From assembly GCA_963812675.1 (NCBI GenBank), contig CAWEWR010000007.1, positions 744,001 through 808,000 on the forward strand: a stretch of 64,000 nt of DNA, in the 5' to 3' direction. A model generated the notes under the pieces. The model was not told the origin of the DNA. It saw only the letters and a list, made by a program, of their open reading frames with translations, and searched no databases. Origin of the DNA: AP-15 sp963812675. Its GTDB lineage: Bacteria > Pseudomonadota > Alphaproteobacteria > ATCC43930 > CGMCC-115725. Positions 7,577-16,620 of the stretch are shown here, one piece after another. The translations under genes were made by a program, and so were the position numbers. Positions within the stretch are counted from its first letter, which is position 1. The number at the start of each line of letters is the position of its first letter.

Positions 7577-8611
7577 TTGAGGGCTCTCTTGGCTTTCGGA
7601 TTGATGGTCTGCGTTACCGCTGCGGCCCGCGCCGAACCGCAAATTTTCAACATCTACGACTTCGCGTTTGAAGATGGCTCCGTCCTGCCGGAGTTGCGGG
7701 TCGCCTATGAAACCTACGGCAAGCTCGGCGCCGGGCGCGACAATGCGATCCTTTTGCTGCACGGGACGAGCGGCAATCGTCATAGCTTCGATGCAATGAT
7801 CGGACCCGGGAGGACCTTTGATACCGACAAGAATTTCGTAATCACGGTCGACGCCATCGGCGGCGGTGATTCGTCCTCGCCGAAGGACGGGTTGGGACAG
7901 GATTTCCCACGCTATACGATCCGCGACATGATGGCGGCGCAGCACGCGCTGATCACCCGCGGACTCGAGCTGACGAACCTGCGGGCTGTCGGCGGCAGCT
8001 CGATGGGCTCTTTCGAAGCCCTCGAATGGGGTATTCATCACCCGGAATTGGTGCGCAGCCTGATCTTGCTGGTTCCGAGCCCCAGAGCCGAAGGCAATTT
8101 TCAGCTCACCGTCGATCTGATGACCGCCGTAATCGCGCTCGATCCGGATTGGCAGGGCGGCCGATATACGCGAAACCCGGTCGAGGGGCTGCAACTCGCC
8201 GGGATGGTCTATTACCCGTGGACCGTGTCGGCGCGCTATCTCGACCGGCTGCCGCCAACGCAATTGGCGAAGGAGATCGAGGATAGCGCTCGCGCCTTCG
8301 CCAATTGGGACGCCAATTCGCTGGTGTTGCGCTATGCCGCCAGCCGAGCTCATGACGTTTCCGGCCCTTTTGGCGGCGACCTCGGCGCCGCTCTGGCGCA
8401 GATCACGGCGCCGACGCTGATATTGCCGAGCGCGACCGACCGGCTGCTCGGGGTGCACGGCGCGCGCCGGATCCGAGACGGCGTCAAGCAGGCCAGCTAT
8501 GCCGAAATCCCTTCAGAACTCGGCCACCGCGCGGCGCGCGCTGCACCGGGCACCCCCGAAAGCGAGTTCATCGACCGTCAGATCCGGGCCCTGCTCGCCA
8601 AGGTCGAATGA
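7577..8611 (+). CDS. Exported alpha/beta hydrolase, homoserine acetyltransferase (MetX)-like
   Basis: A 344-residue alpha/beta-fold protein with an N-terminal signal peptide ending near ARA at residue 19. The nucleophile elbow GGSSMG places Ser142; Asp288 (SATDRL) and His317 (ELGHRA) complete the triad. The family is that of homoserine O-acetyltransferase, but an exported member cannot be the cytosolic methionine-pathway enzyme, and no metW adjoins. More likely it is a periplasmic hydrolase or acyltransferase of unknown substrate. The start used is a TTG at 7577 because it gives a proper signal peptide. It ends at a strong terminator. Confidence 0.85.
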   Translation: MRALLAFGLMVCVTAAARAEPQIFNIYDFAFEDGSVLPELRVAYETYGKLGAGRDNAILLLHGTSGNRHSFDAMIGPGRTFDTDKNFVITVDAIGGGDSSSPKDGLGQDFPRYTIRDMMAAQHALITRGLELTNLRAVGGSSMGSFEALEWGIHHPELVRSLILLVPSPRAEGNFQLTVDLMTAVIALDPDWQGGRYTRNPVEGLQLAGMVYYPWTVSARYLDRLPPTQLAKEIEDSARAFANWDANSLVLRYAASRAHDVSGPFGGDLGAALAQITAPTLILPSATDRLLGVHGARRIRDGVKQASYAEIPSELGHRAARAAPGTPESEFIDRQIRALLAKVE

Positions 8612-8612
8612 C

Positions 8613-8636
8613 GGGCCGGTGCCCGGCCCAGTTTTT
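8613..8636 (+). terminator. Rho-independent terminator
   Basis: A perfect seven-base GC stem GGGCCGG/CCGGCCC (8613-8619 and 8623-8629) with a three-base loop is followed by AGTTTTT. It begins two bases after the hydrolase stop codon and reads on the plus strand. It abuts the stop of the convergent phasin gene. Confidence 0.85.
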
Positions 8637-9279
8637 AACCGCCGAGCCGAGCCGCCTTGCCCCACCCCCGCGCGAATTGGCCGAGGAGCGGTTGAGAGGT
8701 CTCGGCAGCGAGCTTTACCCCGAGTTCCGAGAGTTTCGCGGAACCGCCGACCAGTGTCTCCAAACTGCTGCAAGTGAACCCGGCATTCACCTCGAACGCA
8801 TCGGAGAGCGTCTTCACCGCGAGCAACTTTGTTGCTGTGTGCGCCAGCATATTCATGCCCGAAAGCGCCAGTCCGGCGATCTCGACGCTCATTGCTTCTA
8901 GGCCACGCGCGAGCGCCGCTTGCGATTGGGCAAGCACCGCCGCAGCGTCGCCCTCGAAATGCCCGAGATCGGCAGAATTCGCAGTCTTTGGCACCGCTGG
9001 AAGTGCGTCGAGGCTCGGCGTCGGTGCCGCCGTCGCCGCGGCGACCGCGAGATTCACAGCTGTTTCCGTCGATTTGTCGGCCTCAACCAGCAGATCCGCT
9101 GGTTTAAGCGGTTCGGCCTCGCTCGGCCCGTCTGCTGGGGCCGGAGCTTCGACCGGCTTGAACGGCGCCGCCGGAGCCTCGGCCGGCCCGGACGCGCGTA
9201 ACGAGCGTCTGCCCTTGGTTTCCATGATCTTAGCCTTGTCCTCCACCGCGTCGATTTCGCGCCGCACAACCTCAGACAT
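8635..9279 (-). CDS. Phasin family protein
   Basis: About 214 residues. The C-terminal 120 residues form the phasin domain: amphipathic helices, GLEAMSVEIAGLALSGMN, and the closing FARGWGKAARLG. The N-terminal 90 residues are Ala/Pro/Glu-rich and low complexity. Phasins coat polyhydroxyalkanoate granules, or in some species have other roles. The ATG at 9279 lacks a clear ribosome site. An internal ATG at 9225 has GGAGGA upstream at longer spacing and is an alternative. No PHA synthase is present in the window. Confidence 0.85.
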   Translation of the reverse strand: MSEVVRREIDAVEDKAKIMETKGRRSLRASGPAEAPAAPFKPVEAPAPADGPSEAEPLKPADLLVEADKSTETAVNLAVAAATAAPTPSLDALPAVPKTANSADLGHFEGDAAAVLAQSQAALARGLEAMSVEIAGLALSGMNMLAHTATKLLAVKTLSDAFEVNAGFTCSSLETLVGGSAKLSELGVKLAAETSQPLLGQFARGWGKAARLGG

Positions 9280-9329
9280 AAACGAAGAACCCGCGGTTCT
9301 CAAGCAAAATTGTGCGTCGCACAAGATAA

Positions 9330-9758
9330 TCAGATCGGCTCGACGCGCAACAGGGTGTTTTCGGCGCCGGTTACGCGCACGCGGGTGCCGGCTGGGAGGT
9401 CCGGCCCGGCGACGAGCCAGGTCGTATCGTCGACTCTGAGCCGTCCGCGGCCGTCAACGATCGCACCGTCCAGTGTGAACATCCGACCGATGTAGCTCTC
9501 GGCGCGCCGGTTGAGGTGTCGTTGACTTGCGCCCGCTCTGGTGTGGGCGAAAGCAGTCCGGCCGAGGGCGACGCTGGCGACGGCGAGGCCCGCAAAGATC
9601 AACGCCTGGTGCTCCCAAGCGAGCGCGGGATAACGCCAGGAGATCGCCGCGACGCCGAGCGCCGCGGCGGCCAGCCAAATACAGACCATCGCCGGCACGG
9701 CGACTTCGATCACGCCGAGAACAGCGCTGAGAACGGCCCAGTACCAATACGGCATCAA
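9330..9758 (-). CDS. NfeD family membrane protein
   Basis: A 142-residue protein with N-terminal hydrophobic segments (roughly residues 1-60) and a C-terminal OB-fold-like domain with the family pattern GRLRVDDTTWLVAGPDLPAGTRVRV. NfeD proteins partner with SPFH proteins in membrane quality control. Its start overlaps the stop of the SPFH gene by four bases, the usual arrangement for this pair. Confidence 0.9.
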   Translation of the reverse strand: MMPYWYWAVLSAVLGVIEVAVPAMVCIWLAAAALGVAAISWRYPALAWEHQALIFAGLAVASVALGRTAFAHTRAGASQRHLNRRAESYIGRMFTLDGAIVDGRGRLRVDDTTWLVAGPDLPAGTRVRVTGAENTLLRVEPI

Positions 9759-10720
9759 CGCCCCGTTGCCGGCCGTCCTACCGCTGGATTGGCCTCACCA
9801 CGGGGCGCGCTGAAGCTCTCGCGCGCCAACTCGGCGATCCCGGCCAAGGATCCGATCATCGATGCGCTCTCGAGCGGCATCAGGATAACCTTCTGATTCT
9901 GGCTACTGGCGAGACGACCAATAGCATCGATATAGCGCTGCGCCACGAAGTAGTTGATCGCCTGGATGCTGCCGCGCCCGATCGCCTCGGAAACCGACGT
10001 CGTCGCGCTGGCCTCCGCCTCGGCCTGTCGCTCCCGCGCCTCCGCGTCGCGAAACGCTGCCTCGCGACGCGCTTCCGCAGCAAGAATCACCGCCTGCTTC
10101 TCGCCCTCGGCCTTGAGCACCGCCGCCTGCTTGAAACCCTCCGCCTCCAGTACGTTGGCACGTTTCTCGCGTTCGGCCTTCATCTGCCGGGCCATCGCCG
10201 CAACCAGCTCCTGAGGCGGTGTGATGTCCTTGATTTCGACGCGTTGAACCTTTACGCCCCACGGCGTGGTCGCCGCATCGACGACAGTGAGAAGCTGACT
10301 GTTGATGCGGTCGCGTTCGGACAACAGCTCGTCGAGGCTCATCGAGCCCATGACCGTACGGATGTTGGTCATCACCAAATTGAGGATCGCGAGTTCGAGG
10401 GTGGTGACTTCATAGGCCGCCTTCGCCGCGTCCAGCACTTGATAAAAGACAATGGCGTCTACCGTCACCACGGCGTTATCGCGGGTGATGACGCTCTGCG
10501 AAGGAACATCGAGCACAGTCTCCATCATGTTCATCCTCGCCCCGACGCGATCTACTACGGGGACGATGAGAGCGAGACCCGGCTCGAGGGTGCGGACATA
10601 ACGGCCGAATCGCTCAACCGTCCATTCATTCCCTTGGGGGACCCTCTGAACCGCAAGAATGACAAAAATTAGCGCGAACAAAACCACGAAGAGAACGAAG
10701 ACGGAGAAGGCGCTGAGCAT
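9755..10720 (-). CDS. SPFH/band 7 (stomatin-like) membrane protein
   Basis: A 321-residue slipin/QmcA-type protein. There is one N-terminal transmembrane segment (residues 5-23), then the PHB domain (VPQGNEWTVERFGRYVRTLEPG), and a long charged Ala/Glu coiled coil around residues 175-240 (EREKRANVLEAEGFKQAAVL). It scaffolds membrane microdomains and modulates FtsH-type proteolysis in known systems. It is the upstream partner of NfeD and is transcribed divergently from the carboxypeptidase gene. Confidence 0.93.
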   Translation of the reverse strand: MLSAFSVFVLFVVLFALIFVILAVQRVPQGNEWTVERFGRYVRTLEPGLALIVPVVDRVGARMNMMETVLDVPSQSVITRDNAVVTVDAIVFYQVLDAAKAAYEVTTLELAILNLVMTNIRTVMGSMSLDELLSERDRINSQLLTVVDAATTPWGVKVQRVEIKDITPPQELVAAMARQMKAEREKRANVLEAEGFKQAAVLKAEGEKQAVILAAEARREAAFRDAEARERQAEAEASATTSVSEAIGRGSIQAINYFVAQRYIDAIGRLASSQNQKVILMPLESASMIGSLAGIAELARESFSAPRGEANPAVGRPATGR

Positions 10721-10971
10721 GACACCGTTCGATCAGCAGTTGCGTTCTCGTATTCTATCCAGCACTCATTGCGATAGCATTAGCGGCTTGCAAGCGGAAG
10801 CAGGCGGCGCTCCGAGGTGCGCCGCGCTCGCAAGCCGTGAGTTTCGAGGCCTTTAATCGATTTGTCCGGTCGAAAACGTAGACAGTGATGCCCGGTTTTT
10901 CTATTCTACCTGACGATGACTGTGCGCGATCGCTGGTCGGTCGCAGTCTGTTGGGGGAATGGGGGGTTGAA

Positions 10972-12336
10972 GTGGAAGTATTCAGGAACACCGCGCGGTG
11001 CACGCCGCGCGCTGCGCCGCTCTGGCGGCGCTTTCTAGCCGGCGCTTGCCTCGGCGCCATTGCGGCTCTTTTGATGCTCGGCGCGAGTCCGGCCGCGGCG
11101 CGGCACCACCCGGGATATCATGGCCATGCGCGACATGGATTTTACGGCGTCGACCCGTCGCGGGAAAACGAGTCGATCGTCATCGATGCCGAAACCGGCC
11201 GAGTGCTCAGCGAGATGAACGCCGACGCGATCACCTATCCCGCCTCGCTGACCAAAATGATGACGTTGTACTTGACGTTCGAGGCGCTGAACTCGGGCCG
11301 GCTCGGGCTGGACCAGTATCTGCGGGTCTCGAGCGAAGCGGCGAGCAAGAGCCCGACAAAGCTGCACCTCATCCCGGGCGATTCGGTTCAAGTTCACGAC
11401 CTGATTCTCGGTATCGTCACAAAATCCGCCAATGATGCCGCCGCGGTACTCGCCGAGGGGCTGGCCGGCAGTGAACCGGCATTTGCCGACCGCATGACCG
11501 CGAAGGCACGTCAGCTCGGGATGACCAGCACGGTCTATCGCAACGCCTCCGGTTTGCCGGATCCCGAGCAGCGCACGACGGCGCGCGACACGGCGCAGCT
11601 CGCACTTGCCCTCTACCACGACTTTCCGCGCGAATACCGCTATTTCGCAACACGCCAGTTCTTTTTCCGCGGCCGAGTGATCCTCACGCACAACCACCTG
11701 CTCGATTGGTACGAAGGCGCAGACGGGATCAAGACCGGATACATCGGCGCCTCGGGCTTCAATCTCGCTGCTTCGGCGGTGCGCAACGGTCACCGGTTGA
11801 TTGGCGTCGTCATGGGCGGAGTGTCGGCCGGCTCGCGCGACCGGGAAATGGCTGCTCTCCTCGATCAGGGCTTCTCTGACCTAGGGGCCGGCGGCATCCT
11901 GGTGGCGGGGCGCGAAGCGCCGTCACCGGCGGTGGCGCCCGCGGTGGCCGAGACGGACCAGTCCGAACCGGTCCGCCCGCGCGAAAAAATTGGACAGCTG
12001 GCCAAAGCCGCCCGCAAGATCGCCGCCCACCTCTCGCCCGTTGCCAAGGCGGAGGCGGCACCAATGGCTAACGATCGCTGGAGCATCCAGCTCGGTGCGT
12101 TCCGTGTCGAGAGTGCGGCCGAGGAAGCTGCGCGTTCCGCCGCTGCGGTGCCCGGAGCCAAGGGTAAGCCGGTACAGATCGTGCGGCCCTCGAAGGGCGG
12201 CAAGGAGCACGTCTACCGTGCGCGGCTCCTCAACTTTTCGCCGCAGGAAGCACAGGGCGCATGCACCGCGCTCCACAAAAAGAAGGTCGAATGCTCGGTG
12301 GTCCCGCCGGCGCCGGTCAAAGTCGCCTTTCGCTGA
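10972..12336 (+). CDS. D-alanyl-D-alanine carboxypeptidase with SPOR domain
   Basis: A low-molecular-mass penicillin-binding protein that trims peptidoglycan stem peptides in the periplasm. Numbered from the GTG at 10972 (454 residues), it has a signal peptide ending near residue 43, the active-site SxxK at Ser92-Lys95, SxN at 152-154 and KTG at 254-256. A linker leads to a C-terminal SPOR domain from about residue 365 (WSIQLGAF), which binds denuded septal glycan. I chose the GTG because GGGGGG lies five bases upstream and the resulting signal peptide is ordinary. An ATG at 10885 in the same frame lacks a ribosome site and would add 29 non-signal residues. Confidence 0.93.
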   Translation: MEVFRNTARCTPRAAPLWRRFLAGACLGAIAALLMLGASPAAARHHPGYHGHARHGFYGVDPSRENESIVIDAETGRVLSEMNADAITYPASLTKMMTLYLTFEALNSGRLGLDQYLRVSSEAASKSPTKLHLIPGDSVQVHDLILGIVTKSANDAAAVLAEGLAGSEPAFADRMTAKARQLGMTSTVYRNASGLPDPEQRTTARDTAQLALALYHDFPREYRYFATRQFFFRGRVILTHNHLLDWYEGADGIKTGYIGASGFNLAASAVRNGHRLIGVVMGGVSAGSRDREMAALLDQGFSDLGAGGILVAGREAPSPAVAPAVAETDQSEPVRPREKIGQLAKAARKIAAHLSPVAKAEAAPMANDRWSIQLGAFRVESAAEEAARSAAAVPGAKGKPVQIVRPSKGGKEHVYRARLLNFSPQEAQGACTALHKKKVECSVVPPAPVKVAFR

Positions 12337-12354
12337 ATCGGGTTGCGGACGGTA

Positions 12355-12500
12355 GCGTTACCCTCACCCACCAAGCCCTGCGAGCTTGGCCCCCCTCTCC
12401 CGCGGTGCGGGAGAGGAACCTTTTAGCGGAAGAGCCGTAGCCCCTCTCTCGCATTGCGGGAGAAGGTGCCGAGCGCAGCGAGGCCGGTGAGGGTCTTGCC
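12355..12500. repeat. GC-rich intergenic repeat cluster
   Basis: Contains CCCTCACCC near the left end, two blocks built on CCTCTCCCGC/GCGGGAGAGG-type inverted repeats around 12395-12465, and GGTGAGGGT at the right end, so the whole element is roughly palindromic. Similar CCCTCTCCC elements are frequent between proteobacterial genes. No coding capacity seen. Confidence 0.65.
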
Positions 12501-12521
12501 GCGGCGCAAGCCGAAAGACGA

Positions 12522-12947
12522 TCAGTCGCGCCGATAGGGGTAGCAGCGGCTTCTCTCGAGCGAGAGGCCGTAATGCTGGCCGAGAGCACGGATGGCGTCC
12601 GCATGGTCGACATAGGGGTCCGCATTCGCTATTCCGACGATAATCGGCCGGAAGCTCCGGTCGTCGCGGCCACCCGGCGCCAGCATGGCCGTTACCAGCG
12701 GATTACCTTCGTCGTCGCGCAACGTCAGGAATAACGGCATTTCGCGCTGTACATGCGCCTTGAGCCCGATCTCCTGCTCGAAGTAAACCTTGGAGGCGGG
12801 CTGGAAGCTCTGTATCGCCTTTTCCTCCTCCTTGCGAAAGAACTTCTCGACGGCGTGGCGCATGCCTTCGGATTCTACCGCTGCCTCGGCTTCGGTCTCG
12901 ATCCGAAACCAGGTCTTCCCGCCTGGAGCATCGCAAACGTATTTCAT
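12522..12947 (-). CDS. Hypothetical protein
   Basis: A 141-residue soluble protein starting MKYVCDAPGGKTWFRIETEAEA. The ATG is preceded by GGGAGG at good spacing. It is rich in charged residues around 30-50 (EKFFRKEEEKAIQSF) with no signal or membrane segment. The pattern suggests a small alpha/beta protein, but I do not recognise the family. Codon bias is that of its neighbours, so it is very likely real. Confidence 0.75.
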   Translation of the reverse strand: MKYVCDAPGGKTWFRIETEAEAAVESEGMRHAVEKFFRKEEEKAIQSFQPASKVYFEQEIGLKAHVQREMPLFLTLRDDEGNPLVTAMLAPGGRDDRSFRPIIVGIANADPYVDHADAIRALGQHYGLSLERSRCYPYRRD

Positions 12948-13093
12948 GCATCCTCCCAATTTCCTACCAGGAGCTGGATCGCGAACCATCGGGCAGGTGC
13001 ACCATTATCGGCAGAGGACGGCATGCCGACAAGGCTGGGTCCGCAACCTTCATTGATTATTATAGCAGCATTTCTTGGCGCGTTGCCGATCTG

Positions 13094-14215
13094 CTACGTT
13101 TCGCCCAAGGGGCCACCGCCGGCGCTGGGCAATTCTGTCCAATCCCGCCACAGCGAGATCAAAGCGGCCATGATCGCCGGGCCGAGAAACAGCCCGATGA
13201 TGCCAAACGTCTCCAGCCCGCCGAGAATCCCCAGCAGCACCCACAAGAACGGTAGACGCGCAGCCCCGCCGATAATGACCGGTCGGATCGCATGATCCGC
13301 GACAAAGACGACGACCAGACCAAAGCAGAAAACCGCCGCGGCGGCGATCGTGCTGCCGCTCGCGGCCAAGTACAAAGCGGCAGCCCCGAATGCTACCGGC
13401 GCACCGAACGGGATGACCGCGAGAACGCCGGTCAGTGCCGCTACCGAGACCGGATGCGGAAGACCGGCGATGATATAGGCAATGCCGATCAGCGCGCCCT
13501 CCCCCAGCCCAACCAGCACCAAGCCGTTCACGGTCGCGAGCACCGCCTGCACCATGTGGCGCCCGACCCGCTCCCCATCCGGTCCGAGCAGCCGGTCGCT
13601 GACGCGCAGCAGCTGCCAGCTGAACAGCACTCCGTCGCGAAACAGAAAAAACAAGGTCAGAAGAGTGAAGCCGAAGATGATCAATCGGTGAATGATTTCG
13701 GCGCCGTAGAGCCGAGCCGATGCAGCGACCGATCGCGGGTTGATCCTTCCCAGCAGCTCCTGAGCCGCATTGGGGTCGCTCAGATTGGCGCGCCACCACT
13801 CCTCGACGGCGCGGCCGACAACCGGGAATTGCGGGACCCATTCGGGGACCGGGACACCGTTGTGCTCGGCCTCGCCGAGATATTGGACGACGATGCGAAC
13901 CTCGCGCCCGCCTTCGAGCGCGACATAGATGAACGGGACAATGAAAATGAGCCCGACAGCGAGAGTAACCACCAGAGGCGCAAGGATCCGGGACTTGCCC
14001 CCGGGAAGCGCGAGAGCGACCCGGCGATAGAGCGGCCAGAGGGCGATCGCCAGAACACCGGCCCAGGCGAGCGCGGCGAGAAAGCGATGCAGGATCCATA
14101 CCCCGAGCGCGACCAAGGCGATCGCCAGCACGACCCGTGCGATACGCCGCGAGAGAGCCAGACGCTCGGCCTCGATAACATCGGCAGGGCGAGGCAGGCC
14201 GGGGCTGCGATCCAC
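13094..14215 (-). CDS. AI-2E family transporter (UPF0118) membrane protein
   Basis: A polytopic membrane protein of about 373 residues with the family layout: two N-terminal helices, a soluble periplasmic stretch rich in charged residues (EGGREVRIVVQYLGEAEHN), then five or more helices including FGFTLLTLFFLFRDG and LVGLGEGALIGIAYIIAGLP. The last helices hold the GxxETFGIIGLFLGP signature. The family includes AI-2 exporters and Na/H antiporters, so the substrate is uncertain. The frame is open further upstream but without an ATG near the domain. The GTG at 14215 is the best start, without a strong ribosome site. Confidence 0.85.
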   Translation of the reverse strand: MDRSPGLPRPADVIEAERLALSRRIARVVLAIALVALGVWILHRFLAALAWAGVLAIALWPLYRRVALALPGGKSRILAPLVVTLAVGLIFIVPFIYVALEGGREVRIVVQYLGEAEHNGVPVPEWVPQFPVVGRAVEEWWRANLSDPNAAQELLGRINPRSVAASARLYGAEIIHRLIIFGFTLLTLFFLFRDGVLFSWQLLRVSDRLLGPDGERVGRHMVQAVLATVNGLVLVGLGEGALIGIAYIIAGLPHPVSVAALTGVLAVIPFGAPVAFGAAALYLAASGSTIAAAAVFCFGLVVVFVADHAIRPVIIGGAARLPFLWVLLGILGGLETFGIIGLFLGPAIMAALISLWRDWTELPSAGGGPLGET

Positions 14216-14261
14216 TGAGCTCAGACCCGTCCAGGGATTTGCGCTCGACCCGCGGGAACGA

Positions 14262-14753
14262 TCATTTGAGCTGGTCGGCGACCTTGTCGATGCCGGCTTT
14301 GGCGCATGCCTCGTCTTTCTCTCCGCCCGGTGCACCAGAGACCCCGACCGCGCCGATGACTTCGTCACCGGCCTTGATCGGCAGCGCACCCTGTGCCGCG
14401 ACGATCCCGGTAAGGTGCACGGCTCCGAGCGTGGGGTTGTCCTTGACCCGTTGAGCGAATTCGCCCGAGGGGATGCGGAAGGTGCGAGCGGTATAGGCCT
14501 TGCGCTGGCTGTTCTCCATCGTATGCGGTGGGGCGCCGTCGCCGCGCACCGCGACGAGAACCTCGCCGTTGCGGCCGAGCACATGTACCGAGACGTGGTA
14601 GCCCTGCTTGGTGCAGGTTTCGAGCGCCGTCTGTGCGATCGTCATCGCCATTCTTGCCGACAGGCTCTTCTCGGTGATCAACTGTGCACCCGCCGGCGCA
14701 GCCAGCGCGCCAACGAGGCCGATTACGGCGAGGCAACCGGATATCGGACGCAT
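14262..14753 (-). CDS. Exported GlcG/HbpS-like (DUF336) protein
   Basis: 163 residues with a cleavable signal peptide (MRPISGCLAVIGLVGALAAP, cleaved near AGA). The mature part is a single GlcG/HbpS domain, recognised by VSVHVLGRNGEVLVAVRGDGA and the end IKAGDEVIGAVGVSGAPGGEKDE. Members bind haem or small ligands outside the cell. The GGGAGG site before the ATG fixes the start, and the longer upstream frame is not used. It is divergent from the intradiol dioxygenase 102 bases away, and a second GlcG-like gene lies on the other side of that enzyme. Confidence 0.88.
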   Translation of the reverse strand: MRPISGCLAVIGLVGALAAPAGAQLITEKSLSARMAMTIAQTALETCTKQGYHVSVHVLGRNGEVLVAVRGDGAPPHTMENSQRKAYTARTFRIPSGEFAQRVKDNPTLGAVHLTGIVAAQGALPIKAGDEVIGAVGVSGAPGGEKDEACAKAGIDKVADQLK

Positions 14754-14855
14754 GCTGTTCCCTCCCCGGGTCAAAATTGCCGCCCGCTGCCGGGATGCGG
14801 CTCGCGGTCGAAGCCTACCACATTTAACCCGTGTTCCGCTGGAGGAGGTTGGCCG

Positions 14856-15491
14856 ATGATTGCAAGGCGCCGGATGCTCGAGATCGCCGCCGGCAGTGCC
14901 GCCGTGTTTTCGCTGGGCGGCGCCGGACAGGCGGCAACACTGCCGCTCACGCCACGGCAAACGGCGGGGCCGTTCTATCCTTTGTCGATTCCCGCCGATT
15001 CGGACAACGATTTGGTGCAAGTCACCGGACACAATGGCTCCGCGAAGGGCACGGTCAGCTATATCAGCGGGCACATCGCTGATCCGGACGGTCGGCTCCT
15101 ATCCGGTGCGCGGGTCGAGATCTGGCAGTGCGACACAAACGGCCGCTACCATTATGTCCGGGACGACCGCGCCGACACGCCGCTCGACGATAATTTCCAG
15201 GGCTACGGCCAGACCATCACCGATGAAACGGGCGGCTACCGATTCCGCACGATCAGGCCGGTGCCTTATCCCGGCCGCACCGCGCATATCCATTTCGCAG
15301 TGTCGGGCCCCGGCTGGGCGCGCTTCACGACTCAGATGTACATCGCTGGCGAGCCGCTCAACGAGCGCGACGGCGTGCTGATGGGCGTGCGCGATCCGGC
15401 TGCCCGCGCCCGCCTGATCGTGCCGCTCCGCCCGGCTCCCCAGATCGAGGCGAACGCTCTTGCCGGCACCTTCGACATCGTCATCGGCTGA
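14856..15491 (+). CDS. Intradiol ring-cleavage dioxygenase with twin-arginine signal
   Basis: A 211-residue protein of the catechol/protocatechuate 3,4-dioxygenase fold. LTPRQTAGPFYP at 31-42 is the conserved entry of the family. The Fe(III) ligands are visible as Tyr98, Tyr138, His144 and His146 (PYPGRTAHIHF). The N-terminus MIARRRMLEIAAGSAAVFSL fits a twin-arginine signal, so the enzyme is likely exported folded with iron. GGAGGAGG precedes the ATG. Intradiol cleavage opens catechol-type rings between the hydroxyls. Exported members of this group are less studied than the cytosolic ones. Flanking genes encode exported GlcG-like proteins. Confidence 0.9.
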   Translation: MIARRRMLEIAAGSAAVFSLGGAGQAATLPLTPRQTAGPFYPLSIPADSDNDLVQVTGHNGSAKGTVSYISGHIADPDGRLLSGARVEIWQCDTNGRYHYVRDDRADTPLDDNFQGYGQTITDETGGYRFRTIRPVPYPGRTAHIHFAVSGPGWARFTTQMYIAGEPLNERDGVLMGVRDPAARARLIVPLRPAPQIEANALAGTFDIVIG

Positions 15492-15537
15492 ACGGACGAA
15501 AAGCGGCGATGCGCCGCTTTGGATAACTACCTGCCGC

Positions 15538-16344
15538 TCAGGGGTTCTTGACGGGAGGAAGGGTGGTCAGATCGGGAGGATTGAGACAGGTGGGATGGCC
15601 GAAGCCGCCCGCGCTGATACCCGTTCCTCCGTTGGGGTTCGGCGTGATGTCGAAAATGATGTTGTCGGGGTGTGTTGGGTCTCCGGAACCCCCCCCGACA
15701 GTCCCCAAATGGTCGAGACTGAGGGTATTGCGAACGCGCCAGGCAATCATGTGGTCGGTGCAGGACGTATCACCGCTGACGCCGACGCCGCCGACCTTGA
15801 CTCCGCCACTTGCATAGAGCGCTAGCCCACCACCAAAGACGTTTACTCCTCCGACACGGTTGCCGACCATCGGGTCGTTCCGCGTTCCGTACAAAAATGC
15901 CGGACCTTGATAGGCGATCTCCGCATCGACCGGATTGCTGTGCTGCAGCCCATAAAGACTGCCGCCTGGCTGCACGGCAGAGTACAAATTTGCCGTCGAC
16001 AACGCGAAAGCGCCTTTTCTGCCATCCTTACCGAGGCTGAAACCATTTGCAGCGTTGGCCTTTTGCGCAGAGATGGCGCGGCTACCTAGCCATTGGCTGG
16101 TGTAAGCAGAACCGGAAAACGCGACGGCACAAACCGTGCCGTCATTGGCTACGATCGTCCCCCACATATTGAAGCCGAGCCCCCCGTTGCCAGTTGCTCC
16201 AACTGCGCCGTCGAGTGCGGACTGGAGGGTGGCCTGACTAGGTAGGCTGGAACAGATGGAGTTACCATCGGCGACAGCCGAACCTGCTGCAGACCAAACA
16301 GCAAGGCAGACCGCGCCGGCGATGACCCAATGCTGAATTTTCAT
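15538..16344 (-). CDS. Exported GlcG/HbpS-like (haem-binding) protein, large form
   Basis: 268 residues with a signal peptide cleaved near VADG (about residue 26). A GlcG-type domain is interrupted by Gly/Asn-rich loops, with the diagnostic VGGVNVFGGGLALY and VGGVGVSGDTSCTD stretches. The C-terminus is Pro/Gly-rich. The likely role is periplasmic or extracellular ligand binding. Its 3' end lies 46 bases from the convergent intradiol dioxygenase stop. Confidence 0.8.
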   Translation of the reverse strand: MKIQHWVIAGAVCLAVWSAAGSAVADGNSICSSLPSQATLQSALDGAVGATGNGGLGFNMWGTIVANDGTVCAVAFSGSAYTSQWLGSRAISAQKANAANGFSLGKDGRKGAFALSTANLYSAVQPGGSLYGLQHSNPVDAEIAYQGPAFLYGTRNDPMVGNRVGGVNVFGGGLALYASGGVKVGGVGVSGDTSCTDHMIAWRVRNTLSLDHLGTVGGGSGDPTHPDNIIFDITPNPNGGTGISAGGFGHPTCLNPPDLTTLPPVKNP

Positions 16345-16620
16345 CTCTCTCCCCTCGTGTGATGGGCGGGACCGCCCTATCGCGGCCCGCTGTTTTGCGT
16401 CGCAGAAACCCGCGCCGCAGCCGAGTTCTCACGACCGGGAGAAATTAGCAGAGATTTTATCGATAGGAATACTTGACGACGTACATCAATGGTTAATTTC
16501 GACAATAATGCTTGGGCGAGTAAGTTAACCTTATTATTGCCCGACATTACTCATCGGCTGGCGGCTCCGAGGGCATATGCGAAGGAGATCCGTAAAAGCA
16601 CGGCACCGCCGCGCACGCGA
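16345..16620. other. Intergenic region with AT-rich promoter-like stretch
   Basis: No gene seen. The part at 16440-16560 is clearly AT-richer than its surroundings and carries GGTTAA (near 16494) and TTAACC (near 16525) as facing half-sites. It probably holds the promoter of the GlcG-like gene, which reads away to the left. Confidence 0.45.

Noticed and set aside
13292..14218. A 308-codon plus-strand frame opposite the AI-2E family gene
   Set aside because: Highly charged low-complexity product with no hydrophobic core; the opposite strand shows ordered membrane helices.
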